DNA from: Chiridota heheva
Taxonomy: Eukaryota; Echinodermata; Holothuroidea; Apodida; Chiridotidae
NCBI GenBank assembly: GCA_020152595.1
Contig: JAIGNY010001690.1
Span: 712,501-776,500 of the forward strand
Direction: 5' to 3'
DNA: 64,000 nt
Made by a program: the position numbers and the translations under genes. The notes under the pieces were generated by a model. It made no database searches, was not told the origin of the DNA, and saw only the letters and a program-made list of their open reading frames with translations. This document shows, in pieces, positions 35,383-47,089 of the stretch. Position 1 is the stretch's first letter. Each line of letters opens with the position of its first letter.

Positions 35383-35880
35383 TGTACGCTATAACCTCCA
35401 CCTAACGAAGTTGGACAGAGGTTATATTTTGCCTCTTGTTTGTTTGTCCGTTCCTTTGTCCGTTTGTCATACACATATCTCAATGATTGGATTTTGATTC
35501 AATTTGCAGTGTGGTTACTGATTAAGGAAGAAGTGATTCAATTTATGGACATATTGAAGCAGGTGGAGGGCAGAAATGGGAAGGTTTTTGGTATCAAAGA
35601 AAATCAAAACAATTGAATGGAACTCAAACAATGAATGCTTAGCCTGAATAAAACTGAAAACGATTTGACTTTGGAAGAAATCACTCAGATGGTAGATGAT
35701 CCTGAATTATTCAGAAAACAAGTGGTTAATAAAGTTCAAAAGTGAGGAAGAGATTCTTTGGAGATGAAACTTGGTGGGCTTAGTTGTATTGGGTATGGGG
35801 AATGAATTTCTAAAATATATTAGGCATGTTGGAATTTCCAGCGGGTGGAGGTATGCACTCTACCGAGTGCTGAAATTCCA
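35383..35880 (-). repeat. Dispersed repeat R11, inverted copy
   Basis: Reverse complement of the 11010-11665 family. The conserved end reads ataacctccacctaacgaag, ggacagaggttatattttgc and gtttgtttgtccg. Next come gattggattttgattcaatt and agcctgaataaaactgaaaa, and finally ggcatgttggaatt and ctctaccgagtgct. The 123-codon frame at 35771-36142 overlaps its end and is not recognised. Confidence 0.75.
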
Positions 35881-36114
35881 GTTCTATATATCATTGAAAT
35901 TGCTGACTTCTGGAATGATTGAAAGTATGGTGAAGTTTAGAAGGAACTCTCAGATGACAAGTGAGAGCATCTTTTTTGCTAAGTCAGGGGAATTTTCATT
36001 TGATATGATATGCAATTCTTATACAGTGCTTTTCTATGGGCAATGCATACTCAAATGTATACTTTGGAGACTCAAAGCTGCAGCCAACATACAATGCACA
36101 AGCCTGTACCATTC

Positions 36115-36255
36115 ATTACCCTGCTCCCATCTCTTATGCTGAGCACCAAGCGAGATGGCAGCAGGACCCACTTTGGTGTGACCCGGCAGGGAAACGAACC
36201 CACGACCTACTGACTGGAAAGCGGGTGCTGTACCAATTGAAGTACCAGTCAGTGA
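36115..36255 (-). mobile_element. tRNA-derived SINE head
   Basis: Minus strand: ctggtacttcaattggtaca (A box) followed by taggtcgtgggttcgtttcc (B box GGGTTCGTTTCC) at 36245-36185. The body runs toward lower coordinates. The short distance between boxes and lack of a good acceptor stem favour a SINE over a tRNA gene. Confidence 0.65.
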
Positions 36256-36436
36256 TACACAGGTCTAATTTTGATATTTGTGTCGTTCTGAAAACTATTG
36301 AAGTATTCATAACAAATAATTATGATTAAATTGAATCATTTGAATAATCTTTTAACAAATCACTGTCACCCTTCAAAGTTAAAAAAACAGATGATTTGGA
36401 AACAATGTAACCAAATTAAATTTATAATTATTATTA

Positions 36437-36468
<32 letters not shown>

Positions 36469-36600
36469 GTTTTGGCCCTTGTATCGTTTTACTGTATTTA
36501 AGCTTTTATTGTGTCTTTCATGTTTTGTCTTTATAAAGCGCCAAGAGCCTTTTTTGGATTTGGCGCTGTAGAAGTTGTGAATAATAATAATAATAATAAC
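36437..36600 (+). mobile_element. LINE/SINE-type 3' tail with (AAT)n
   Basis: A 27-base T-run (36437-36463) is followed by ctttataaagcgccaagagc, tttggatttggcgctgtaga and a terminal (AAT)n (about 36585-36600). The stem aagcgccaagag with ggcgct and a trinucleotide tail is characteristic of L2/CR1-like LINE 3' ends and SINEs that borrow them. Confidence 0.6.
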
Positions 36601-36894
36601 ACACAATGGTCAAACCCACACCATGGATTCTAAGCCAGAAGCCAAAAGTAACTTCCTTGATTTACAATCTCATAAGCCTATAAACAATTTTTAACATTCC
36701 AAGAATATGACTGATTTTGAAATTAAACTGTACTCTAATTGGTCAATTTATTACCTTTCGTCATCACTCTGATATTGTCCTCCACCATAAAATGAATCAT
36801 ACTGTCACTTCTGTCTCTACTGAATGTAGTATTAACTTAATGAGTAAAAAGCAGGCAAGACAAAAGGAGACAAAATAACAGACAAATCGGAAGT

Positions 36895-36970
36895 CTTTTT
36901 TTTTCAGGATCATAGCTTTGTAGTCTGACACGTCTACCTTGTATGATGAGGACAAAGGGTGTTTTCTCAC
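36895..36970 (+). repeat. Degenerate SINE-like fragment
   Basis: tttgtagtctgacacgtcta and ccttgtatgatgaggacaaa resemble the tRNA-like pieces at 10330 and 10943. It is a short, weak match. Confidence 0.35.
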
Positions 36971-37894
36971 TCGAGTATAAGCTCACGATCAAACCAAGAA
37001 ATCCACCACCAAATCAGATAGCAGGCACTTGACCCCGAACTAGGTGAGGATAGGATCCTGATCTGGAACAGTTGATAAGATCTACCAATGAGATTCTCAA
37101 AACACATGAGTGAACACAGGTCAGTGACTTACGATCACAATAGTTATGCAATATCCTGTTATTTATTTATTTTGCTGTTTTTTTTTTGTTGAATTTTTTT
37201 GTTGTGAATTTTTCAATGCCCCACCTTTCAACTTCCTGTTCACTCATGCCCCAAGATTTAATAGCCTGCAGTGGATCTGATCTTAAGATCACACACTCAA
37301 GAAAGAACATATGATGTTGTTTTGTGTAGAGCAAGATTATCATCGGGGATCATGATCCAGAGATAAGTGAGAACATGGCCCCAAAGCCAATCATGACTGA
37401 AAATATACCACAATACCACCTTCCGTTCAAGATGCATGAGTTTCAAAAATGCCACCAGTTTTGTTTTAAATGAATGGAGTATCCAATCTGTTATAGAAGC
37501 CTGTCTTTGTTCTTTCACTTGCTTTACAATTGATATTTTATCCAAATTTAAACTCATTTTTATCAGTATTTCTTAACATGGAACTACAGTCACTCGATTA
37601 TTTCATATTATGCTGCTGGTATATCCAACAGTTATAAGCAGAGCCACATAATTGTGAGGAGGGTAGGAAAAGGGGAGGGGCTTAACTCCCTCTGTTCTAC
37701 ACCAACCACAAAGGTCCATGTTTTAACAAAGAAGCAAATCCTAAATCAAATCATTTCAAGGAAAACACACAATTATGCACTTATGTCTGAAGTCCCGGAC
37801 CCCAGGTCACACAAATATCAGAAAATACTGACAATGAAGTACACAAAGACTGACAATGAATATGAGGCTATGGTGTAGGAAAAAACTACATCGA

Positions 37895-38775
37895 TTAAAG
37901 GAATATTCCCAAGGATTTTTTAATTTTTTTTCCATATATGATAAAAAATGTATTGAAACATTGTGGTAAAAAAACTATGTTAATATCTTATTCCATTTAG
38001 AAGTTATAACAATTTAAAGAGTAGGAAAATGTTCTTAAAAACACCTCATACATACTTTATAAGTCATTCAACTTGGTGATACCACCAAGGCAATTCCAGC
38101 ACAGTTCTTATGTATTTTATATAAATTTAATCACACTTTTTTTACAATATTGAACAGCATTTTTGGCTCATCATAGAAATAGGGTGAAATATATAATTTA
38201 CAAGAAAACATTTTGTTTTTCTTGGTGTACATCACATTTACAATGATAAAAAAATCGAAATCATTTTTAAAATACAAAAGAAGTTTTGTTGAAATTGTCT
38301 CGATGACATCACAGATGTTGCCAATCAGTCACTTTATCCAAATTCAAAAATACTTTAAAATTTCATAACTTCTAAATGGAATAAGATATTAAGTTTCATC
38401 ACCACTTTGTTTCTAAAATTTGTGTCTGTCATATCGTCCCTATTTTGAAATGGCAAATGTGCTAAAGTACTTTTTTGTTTTGACATAGTGACGAATGTGC
38501 AATTAACAAACTTTTAATTGCAAATTACTTTATCTAACAAGTATCTCTTGTTTGTGTTTGTGTCATTTGTTTATTATTTAGTTTAAATAATTTATTACTG
38601 AATAAAAAACAAGAAAACAAACATATAAATGATAGTATTTTGCGTCGTTAAAGACATCCATCACTATGTCAAAACGAAAAACATGCTTTTCCAGTCGACT
38701 CTACATTCGCCACTATGTCAAAACAGGGTCGATAAATTAAAAAAATTAAAATCGATCGGAATATTCCTTTCAGTA
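37895..38775. mobile_element. TTAA palindromic element
   Basis: The left end TTAAAGGAATATTCCC (37895) is inverted at the right end as cggaatattcctttcag (38758-38774), where the final TTAA is mutated. Subterminal arms match in inverted orientation: atcttattccatttagaagt (37986) with taacttctaaatggaataag (38361). An inner segment carries gacatagtgacgaatgtgc (38482) and its inverted relative acattcgccactatgtcaaa (38703). It belongs with 11763-12173 and 16013-16623. Confidence 0.7.
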
Positions 38776-39615
38776 TAAATTGTTAACACTCGTCCACTAA
38801 AACATTAAAGCAGTGGCAGTCTATCGATCTTTTACCAATAAATTTTCAATCTTTTGTCACCATACTAAAGCAAAAACAAGCTAGGGGTATATCATTCAAC
38901 AATGACAGTTTTCAACAAGGCCCAAACTCAACCACAAATATGTCTTCATAATTATAATAACAAGAGCCCCATTCTTTGCATATATGTGGGCACATATCAC
39001 CTCCAGTCCAATCATTTATTTAATTACAAAGTATCACAACTTAACCTTTTAACACTCCTTAATTGATGTGGCAGTTCTTTTAGGGTTAGATATTACTCCT
39101 AAAGATGATATGATATAGTGTTATATTCAAATGAAATAATTTTGAGAAGCTTAAGAAACACATTGACATTTTCTGTTATCGGGTACGAGAAGTTTATGTG
39201 GAGTAACAACTGGAAAAACATACAAATTAAGACACATATCCCTAAGGATCAAAAAGATTAAAAAACATGGAAACCATTTTTCTTCACTTGGTCATTAAAA
39301 ATGATATTATATCTATTGCAACTAGTTTGATTTGAAGAATAACTTAGGATTAAGAAAAAAGACAACCATTTTTCTTCACTTGGTCATTCAAAATGGTTTG
39401 AATATATATTGTTGGGGTATGGGGGCACTCCCATACATGCAAGTATATAATAAGCTTGCAAGGTCTACCGTTTTCTAAAACCAGTTCCGCGAAACCGGGG
39501 TTCGGTCTGATTCATGTTTTAGAAGAAAAAATTTAACTAGAATGGTAAATACTGTCATGGTTCGCATGCCCATGCAAATTGACACCCATATTATATGACC
39601 CAACCAATTATAAAA

Positions 39616-40305
39616 ATGGCATCTCACACTAAGTCCCACATGGCATCCCATGTACCACATGGCATCTCACCCCATGTCCCACATGGCATCCCATCCCACC
39701 ACATGGCATCCCACCACATGGCATCTCACCCCATGTCCCACATGACATCCCATCCCATGTCCCACATGGCATTCCACCAAATCTTCCACATGGCATCCCA
39801 ACCCATGTCCCACATGACATCCCATGTCCCACGTGGCATTCCATCATATGTCCCACAGGGCATCCCATCCTATGACCCACATGGCATTCCACCCTATGTC
39901 CCATATCCCATGTCCCAAATGACATCCCACCTCATGTCCCACATGACATCCCATGCCTTGTCCCACATGGCATTCCACCATATCTCCCACAGGGCATCCC
40001 ATCCTATGACCCACATGGCATTCCACCCTATGTCCCATATCCCATGTCCCAAATGACATCCCACCTCATGTCCCACATGGCATCTCATGCCTTGTCCCAC
40101 AGGGCATTCCACCATATCTTCCACATGGCATTCCACCATATCTCCCACATGGCATTCCAACATATCTCCCACATGGCATTCCACCATATCTCCCACATGG
40201 CATTCCACCATACAGTGTCTCACATGGCATTCCACCATATGTCCCACATGCCATTCTACCCTGTCCCACATGGCATCCCATCCCATCATCCACATGACAT
40301 CCCAT
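39616..40305 (+). repeat. CACATGGCATCCCA minisatellite, main block
   Basis: About 690 bp of degenerate units of roughly 20-25 bp built from catgtcccacatggcatccc. A higher-order step of 134 bp is visible (39851-39948 matches 39985-40078). Long frames on both strands (up to 153 codons, MSHMASH or GMPCGTW periodic) are repeat artefacts. Confidence 0.95.
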
Positions 40306-40935
40306 AGGCTCTGTAAGAAGTCTTATCCTAGCTATCACAGTCCCTGATTAAGCATACTATGTATGAAAGTGTCAGTTCATATAATAACTTATATGCAAAT
40401 GACTTGTTGAAATGGGGTTGGATGTCATGTGTCACATGACATCCCATGTCCCACATGACATTCTATCCCATGGCAATCCACCCTATGTCCTGCATGGTAT
40501 TCCACCACATATCCTACGTGGCATTCCACCCTGTTCCACATGGCATCCCACTCCATGTCCCACATGGCATCCCACCCTATGTCTGTCATGACGTCCCATA
40601 GGCTCCATAAGAAGTCTCATCCTAGCTATCACAGTCCCTGATTGAGCATACTATGTATGAAAGTGTCAGTTCATATAATAACTTATATGCAAATGACTTG
40701 TTGATTGAGAAAAAAAGGTGAAGTCAAATAATTATGCCTGATATTGCCATTGGTGTATACAACATGGTAAATATTATGTCATATGTCGCTCATGGCCCCT
40801 ATCCATATCCCACATGGTATCCTCCCTATGTCCATATGCATTCACATCCTGTCACACTCCCTGAATAAGCATACTAAATAAAAAAGTCTGGTCAAGTCAT
40901 ATACTGTAGCAACTTTATGCAAATGACCACAATAA
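40306..40935 (+). repeat. Higher-order extension of the minisatellite
   Basis: After the main block comes a non-repeat tail (40306-40408, with cctagctatcacagtccctg and taacttatatgcaaatgact). A second minisatellite block (40427-40601) and the same tail again (40602-40705) follow. Then comes a degraded third block (about 40790-40850) and tail (40853-40935). The larger unit, array plus tail, is therefore tandemly repeated. Confidence 0.9.
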
Positions 40936-41017
40936 TAAAGGTGGAGTTTAATAATCGTGCCTGTTACAACTGTTGGTGCCCAAATATTTTAAAGAATTTT
41001 AACGATTTTAAATCTCA

Positions 41018-41295
41018 AATGCTACAAGAGAGACTTGAGGATCTCTGAAGAATATTGGAAAATTATATCATTTTACAGTTATCTTCTAAGAAAATATCAA
41101 AGTTTTGTAGACTTTTTAAGGAAACTAGTCTTCAATCCTGTTTTAAGTATCTCTGAAAAACTTTAACATTTTATAAGGAAATTCTAACCTTCCATAAGGA
41201 TATCTAAAGAAACTTTAACTTTTTCTTAGGAACTCTGAAGAAACTTTAACATTTTCTGAGGAATTCTCAATTTTTTTTTAACATTTTTGAGGAAA
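41018..41295 (+). repeat. Degenerate tandem repeat, about 40-50 bp units
   Basis: Irregular units contain ctctgaagaaactttaacat and ttttctgaggaattct variants, five or six times. Confidence 0.6.
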
Positions 41296-41312
41296 TCTCA
41301 GGACAAATCTGT

Positions 41313-41395
41313 GGACGGCCGGACAGCCGGACGGCCAGATGGACGTAATCGTCTTTACATAGGTTCGCATGATGCTTCGCGTGCGAACCTAAAAC
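41313..41395. other. GC-rich tract and hairpin
   Basis: A CCGGACGGCC-rich stretch (41313-41345) precedes a perfect-ended inverted repeat at 41361-41390: aggttcgca on one side and tgcgaacct on the other, with a 12-base centre. It stands out in AT-rich surroundings. It may be a transposon terminus; class unknown. Confidence 0.55.
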
Positions 41396-42170
41396 CAACA
41401 CCTAAAAATACCAAATCACTGTAAAAAAAAAATTAAAGATCATAAAATAGGTTTTATTTCAATAAAAAGAAAGTTCATGCTTTGTGTCAACAAGTATTTT
41501 AAAGTATCTTTTCATATATTTGTGAAAATATGTGATATTTATGCAGATTTAATCAATAAATATGATTGAGAATGTTTGGAAATATATAGTCATAATGTTC
41601 GATGATATCTTTCTTCTTCGTTCCCCGACCACAACAACTGTAACTTCATTTCCCTTTTATTCAAAATCATGGCCATTCTCTCCTGAGTCCTTTTGCCTTT
41701 TCAAATACTTAAGCATCAATTATAAATCCAAATAGAAATAAAGCAAAGTAAAGGGTTGTCGTATCATATTTTCGAGATTTTTTTTAAAAGTTTCTGCTGG
41801 GGAAAAACCGTTGCTATAAATAGCTGTAGCATTGCTTAGAGGAGGGTCAATTAAATGCGTAATGTTATGCCAAGGAATAACAATGAACTGTAAAACTAAG
41901 ATAAATTATCCCTGTGCAATCACTATTAACCAAACAAAGCTGGTATGATTCACAAAAAGATATCAAGTGAAAACATCCATTCATTTCCTCAAAAAGTTTG
42001 TATTCTCTCATTTCATTCTCATGTGTATAATATACTTCTGAACAAAAGTCCTAGTTGAAATTGCTTAGATTTTAAAAGAACAAAAGATTTCATAGATTTA
42101 GGTTTGAAAAATTTCTTCCATTCTCCTGAAATTAGTTTTACTCAATGCATTGGAATCTTCTGTTCCAATC

Positions 42171-42274
42171 ATACATACATACATACATACATACATACAT
42201 ACATACATACATACATACATACATACATACATACATACATACATACATACATGTATATACATATGTATATATAT

Positions 42275-42367
<93 letters not shown>

Positions 42368-42716
42368 CATACATACATAATACATACACATATACATACA
42401 TTCATACATACATACATACATACATACATACATACATACATACATACATACATGCATGCATACATACATACATGCATGCATGCATGCATGCATACATACA
42501 TGCATGCATGCATGCATGCATGCATGCATACATACATACATACATACATACATACATACATACATACATACATACATACATACATACATACATACATACA
42601 TACATACATACATACATACATACATACATACATACATACATACATACATACATACATACATACATACATACATACATACATACATACATACATACATACA
42701 TACATACATACATACA

Positions 42717-42746
<30 letters not shown>
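42171..42746. repeat. Compound (ATAC)n/(AT)n/(ATGC)n microsatellite
   Basis: ATAC repeats (42171-42250) pass through an AT block (42265-42362), mixed ATAC and GCAT units (42363-42530), and a final pure ATAC tract (42530-42746). Seven long frames (up to 215 codons) read as HTYI or MYVC and are not genes. The GCAT variants cluster in the centre, as in stepwise-evolving arrays. Confidence 0.98.
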
Positions 42747-42747
<1 letters not shown>

Positions 42748-42863
42748 TCGTAGTACAGATTCCCCAAAATGCTATTCTACTCTGTTCATTTTGTACTGCT
42801 GGTCCATTTTTACATTATTTTTGTTGACTACTTGACACTGTAAGTATCAAAATTGACTTCTTT

Positions 42864-42988
42864 CATACTGCGGGTATCAAATTGTATAATTCCATGCTGC
42901 AGGTACCAAAACATCTGTCATACTGCGGGTATCAAATTGTATAATTCCATGCTGCAGGTACCAAAACATCTGTCATACTGCGGGTATG
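42864..42988 (+). repeat. 55-bp tandem repeat, 2.3 copies
   Basis: Units start at 42864, 42919 and 42974. The first two are identical (catactgcgggtatcaaatt, attccatgctgcaggtacca). A C-rich (CCCCCT)n tract follows at about 43030-43050 and a 16-bp (ccaaccaatctgaccc) triple repeat at about 43157-43200. Confidence 0.95.
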
Positions 42989-43847
42989 GTTTTTACCGCT
43001 GCACACCCCTAATACTTTAAGAATGAAGTTCCCCCTCCCCCTCCCCCTCCCAATCATCACAAGTAAACTCTTAATTTTGTTTTACATTTAAGGCCCTTGT
43101 GAATAATTTTAAATGAACAAAGACATCGTCTTTGAATTTTTTTTCTTTCTGATGGAACCAATTTGACCCAACCAATCTGACCCAACCAATCTGATCCAAT
43201 ACTTTAATTTTGTTCCCTTAAACATGGATGTTAATGGTTTGTTTGTTTGTTCAGGATATATGGCATGGTGCTATAAGACAGGGATAGAGAAGACAATTAT
43301 GAAAGCTAAGAGAGAGATATGAAAAAGGAGGGGCAGTGGTAAGGGGAGGAGAAGGGGTAAGCGACAGGGGTAAAGGGAGTAGGGACACTGGCATAAGGAA
43401 TGGAATGATGGACAGGTACATAGCATTCAATTAAATGGCTGCCAGGGTGTTAAACTTTACTCATAATTGACCTGGAATTGACCTTTTCTGACAATTTGTT
43501 TTTCTTTAGATCACGCCACCAGTATCATAAGTTTTTTAATCTTCACAAAATCCACCACATTTATTTTTTTGTAAGAGGCTGATTGTCAGCATAAGTATGC
43601 TTTTAGATACACATTGACAGCAGGTATACAATTCCAATGCCAAGTTTTTACCTATTCCGCACATATAAAATCAAGAGCTCAGTCTTGTGGCTACCGACAT
43701 ACTGTAGTAGACAAAAATGTCCAATTTTGTATCCAACCTCTGTTAATCTTTGTTCATCATCTGCTTAACTAAATACTAAACAAACTGATGCCACAAGGGT
43801 ATAATTCACCAAAATAATTTAAACCCTAAATGCAATTAACTCAACTA

Positions 43848-44880
43848 GAATTTCAGCACTCTTTAGAGTGCATCCCTTACAGAAATTTTAGCTTGCAGCA
43901 CACTTGCGACAAGCTAACAATTTTTAGCTTGCAAAAGCATGCTGCAAGCTTGTGCAAGCATGTTGCAAGCTTGCAGCAAGCGTGCTGCAAGCTAGTATTT
44001 GAAACAAATACTAGCTTGCTAGCTTGCACAAGTTAACATTATATAGAATAAAATATTTGTTAGCTTGCACAAGCTTGCAAAGTTTTGTTAGCTTGGGCAA
44101 GCTTGCAGATAGTTTTTGCTAGCGCAAAGATGGTTTTAGCTAGCGTAAGCGAAAATAAATTATTTGTTAGCTTGCTGCAAGCTTGCAGCTTGTTTGAGCA
44201 AACTAAAAATTGTTAGCTTGTCTCAAGTGTGCTGCAAGCTTGCAGCATGTTTGAGCAAACTACAAACTGTTGGCTTGTCTCAAGTGTGCTGCAAGCTTGC
44301 TGCAAGCTAATATTTCTGTAAGGGATACCTCCGCTCCCAGTTCATTCCCCATCCTCGACCTACCTATTTTATCCCCAAATCATCTCTTTCTCAATTTTGA
44401 TATGCTGTGATCATTTGCATTCTCAACACTTTCAGTATTACCTTCTGACTGATTTCTTTCAAGGCCAGTATCATTGTTTTCAATTTTATTCAGGCTAAGC
44501 ATCCATGTTTCACTTCTTTTCAGGAAAGATTCACATTCCATCATTTTCTATTCATGGCAAAAACCAATTGCTTTGATTTTCTGTGATACTAGAGATTTTT
44601 TTTTTTGAGTCCAAAAATTGATTGTATGAATTTTCTTTCATGGCATGATTTCATTGTTCAACAAATTCCATTGGAAATCTTCAACTCATTCTTGATCTCA
44701 CCCTAAAATATCACCACCCCTCCATTTTTGCCTTCCCCCTCCCTGTTTCATTATGTCCCAAACTTTAATCACATCTTCCTTAAGCAGCAACAAAACCACA
44801 CAGCAAAAGTAATCAAAATCCAACAAACAGAGGCAAAAACATAACCTCTGTCCAACTTCATTGGTGGAGGTAACAAAAGT
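43848..44880 (+). repeat. Dispersed repeat R11, interrupted copy
   Basis: Bases 43848-43873 (tttcagcactctttagagtg) and 44325-44880 are the two parts of the family represented at 11010-11665. The break is filled exactly by a palindromic element (43874-44324). The right part matches the 11-kb copy for more than 500 bp: ttttattcaggctaagcatc, cattccattggaaatc, accacccctcc, aaacagaggcaaaaacataa. Confidence 0.8.
43874..44324. mobile_element. Palindromic element, copy 6
   Basis: Complete: CCCTTACAGAAATTTTAGC at the left and gctaatatttctgtaaggg at the right are inverted repeats. The outermost ~65 bp of each arm match as inverted copies: gcttgcgacaagctaacaat on the left and attgttagcttgtctcaagt on the right. 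Flanking dinucleotides are AT on both sides. It lies inside an R11 repeat. Confidence 0.85.
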
Positions 44881-44884
44881 ATTT

Positions 44885-45670
44885 ATAACTTGTGACAAAA
44901 GATAGCTATAATTCATAGAAAAGGTAGCTGATTCTCCCAATGAATTTCACAAATCACCATCATATTCAAATCATTACAGCTACATAACTCAATGAACCAA
45001 ACATTACAACAACATTTTCAGGTGGCAATATATTTGACCCCCTTTGACTGCGCCTGTCCACTTCATCACTTTATAATTGCAAGACCTTAAGTTAAAATGT
45101 AAAGTCCATTAGGCAAATTAAGCTCTTCATTACGGTTCGAGTGGTAATTTGATGGAAGGACATTTCAACTAATTTATTTCGCTTAATTGCGGGTCACTTT
45201 TTGATGGTTTTTATTGGACAAATTTACCCAAAAATTCAGACATGAAAGAAGTTACAGCTCATTAGCAAAACTAATCTGTGTTGTGTTTTGTTTTCCCAAT
45301 GCACAGTCAATGACTATCTGAATATCATTTCTATGATCGTGAATTGTGATTATGAAAAAAAGCCAACCTGGATACAATATTGAAATGTGTATTTTAGTAT
45401 ACAACTACGCATGATGGAGGAGTAGGCCGTTATTCATTTTCCTGAATTGAACACATGAAATACGAAAATGGTTTCCACGCAACAAAATAAAAGTAATGAT
45501 GTACACGGATCATGTTGCATAAATTTCACATACATCCCTCTTAATCTACATAAATTCTATCTGTCTCTATTAATCTATATAAATTCTATCTCCATATTAC
45601 GTCTGAAGTATATGTTGTTGTTTTTTTTCTCCATAATTCATGTGGCCAGTCTTTTAATTCAAAAAGATCT
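44885..45670. other. No gene recognised
   Basis: AT-rich spacer between R11 and the next palindromic element. A small direct repeat taatctatataaattctatc occurs around 45541-45590. Confidence 0.5.
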
Positions 45671-45671
45671 A

Positions 45672-46062
45672 CCCTTACAGAAATTTTAGCTTGCAGCAGG
45701 CTTGCAGCAAGCTAATTTATAGCTTGCGCAAGCATGCTATGCTGCAAGCTTGTGCAAGCATGCTGCAAGCTTGTGCAAACATGCTGCAAGAATGCTGCAT
45801 GCTAGTATTTGTAATACTAGCTTGCGCAAGCTAACATTAGCTTGCGCAAACAAGCATAAAATATTTGTTAGATTGCAAACTGTTTTTGCTAGCTTGTGCA
45901 AGCTTGCAGATAATTTTTGTTAGCTTGTGCAAGCTAATTAGTTCAAAATACTAGCTTGCAGTAAACTTGCTGCAAGCTTGCAGCACGCTTGCGCAAGCTA
46001 AAAATGGTAAGCTTGTCACAAGCGTGCTGCAAGCTTGTTACAAGCTAATATGTCTGTAAGGG
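45672..46062. mobile_element. Palindromic element, copy 7
   Basis: Complete, with CCCTTACAGAAATTTTAGC at the left and gctaatatgtctgtaaggg at the right. Flanking dinucleotides are TA on both sides. The interior has alternating aagcatgctgcaagcttgtg and gctagcttgtgcaagc words. Confidence 0.85.
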
Positions 46063-46324
46063 TATGTTCATTGCTGTCAGTTATAACAGATGAGCAATTT
46101 GATTTCAAAATATACTGGTAAGAATTCATGAAAACATCCATCCCAAATTTATTCAAACTTGATGAATAGCATAGTATGGGCAAAGAGTAGACCTAGGTCA
46201 TGAGTACGAGTTAATCAATTTTAATTTTGCTGAGTGCAAGTATTTAGTACAAAAACAAAAAATTGTACTCAAGTACGAGTACAAATTTGAGTGACTACAA
46301 GTCTGAAAAATGAAGATCCTCTTC

Positions 46325-46387
46325 AACATGGTGACATTCCTTATTTGCATCTTTTACGCAAAATTCAAAACAAATATCAAAAGGTCA
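46325..46387 (+). repeat. Short direct repeat, also at 47.04 kb
   Basis: The sequence before palindromic copy 8 (tccttatttgcatctttta, aaacaaatatcaaaaggtca) recurs at 47038-47088 without the element, which places the insertion point just after aaaaggtca. Confidence 0.7.
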
Positions 46388-46806
46388 CTCTGACAGAAAT
46401 TTCAGCTTGCAGCACGCCTAAGAGATGCTTGCAACAAGCTAGCAATTTTTAACTTGCGCAAGTGTGTTGCAAGCTTGTGCAAGCATGCTGCAAGCGAGCT
46501 GCAAGCGTGTTGCAAGCTAGTATTTGGAACACATACAAGCTTGCTAGCTTGCGCAAGCTACCATTAGCTTGTGCAAGCAAGCATAAAATATTTGTTACCG
46601 AATACAAGCTTGCAAAACGTTTTTTGCAAGCTTGCAGATAGTTTTTGCTAGCTTGTGCAAGCAAATTTGTTCCAAATACTAGCTTGCAGCATGCTTGCAG
46701 CATGCTTGCAGCATGCTTGCAGCATGCTTGCGCAAGCTAAAAATTGTTAGCTTGTCGCAAGCATGCTGCAAGCTTACTGCAAGTTAATATGTATTTCTGT
46801 AAGGGT
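46388..46806. mobile_element. Palindromic element, copy 8
   Basis: The left terminus is mutated (CTCTGACAGAAATTTCAGC) and the right is intact (TATTTCTGTAAGGG). The interior includes a local expansion of agcatgcttgc (46685-46730). Minus-strand frame 46449-46703 is a repeat artefact (LQHACTSLQHTCAS). Confidence 0.8.
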
Positions 46807-47089
46807 TGTTATCAATTATAAAATTTCCCACGGTTCTGAATAAAAATGTGGAAAATCTTCCTACAAAAAATTGCAACAGAAATAATATTAGTGAAGTGAA
46901 TACATATTTATATACTTGTATCTTTTGCAATTAATGTGCTATTAAAAAAAAATTCTCCCTGCAATTTCCCAATTTTCCCACCGGTAAAACCAACTGAACC
47001 GTATATCTTTATCAACTCCGCGGATAAGCTATTCAATCCTTATTTGCAACTTTTCCTGAAACTCCAAACAAATTTCAAAAGGTCAATTC

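Noticed and set aside
39595..40347. Frames up to 153 codons (MSHMASH, GMPCG periodic)
   Set aside because: They follow the minisatellite period and occur in several frames and both strands at once.
42098..42835. Frames up to 215 codons (MYVC, HTYI)
   Set aside because: Microsatellite translations in almost every frame.
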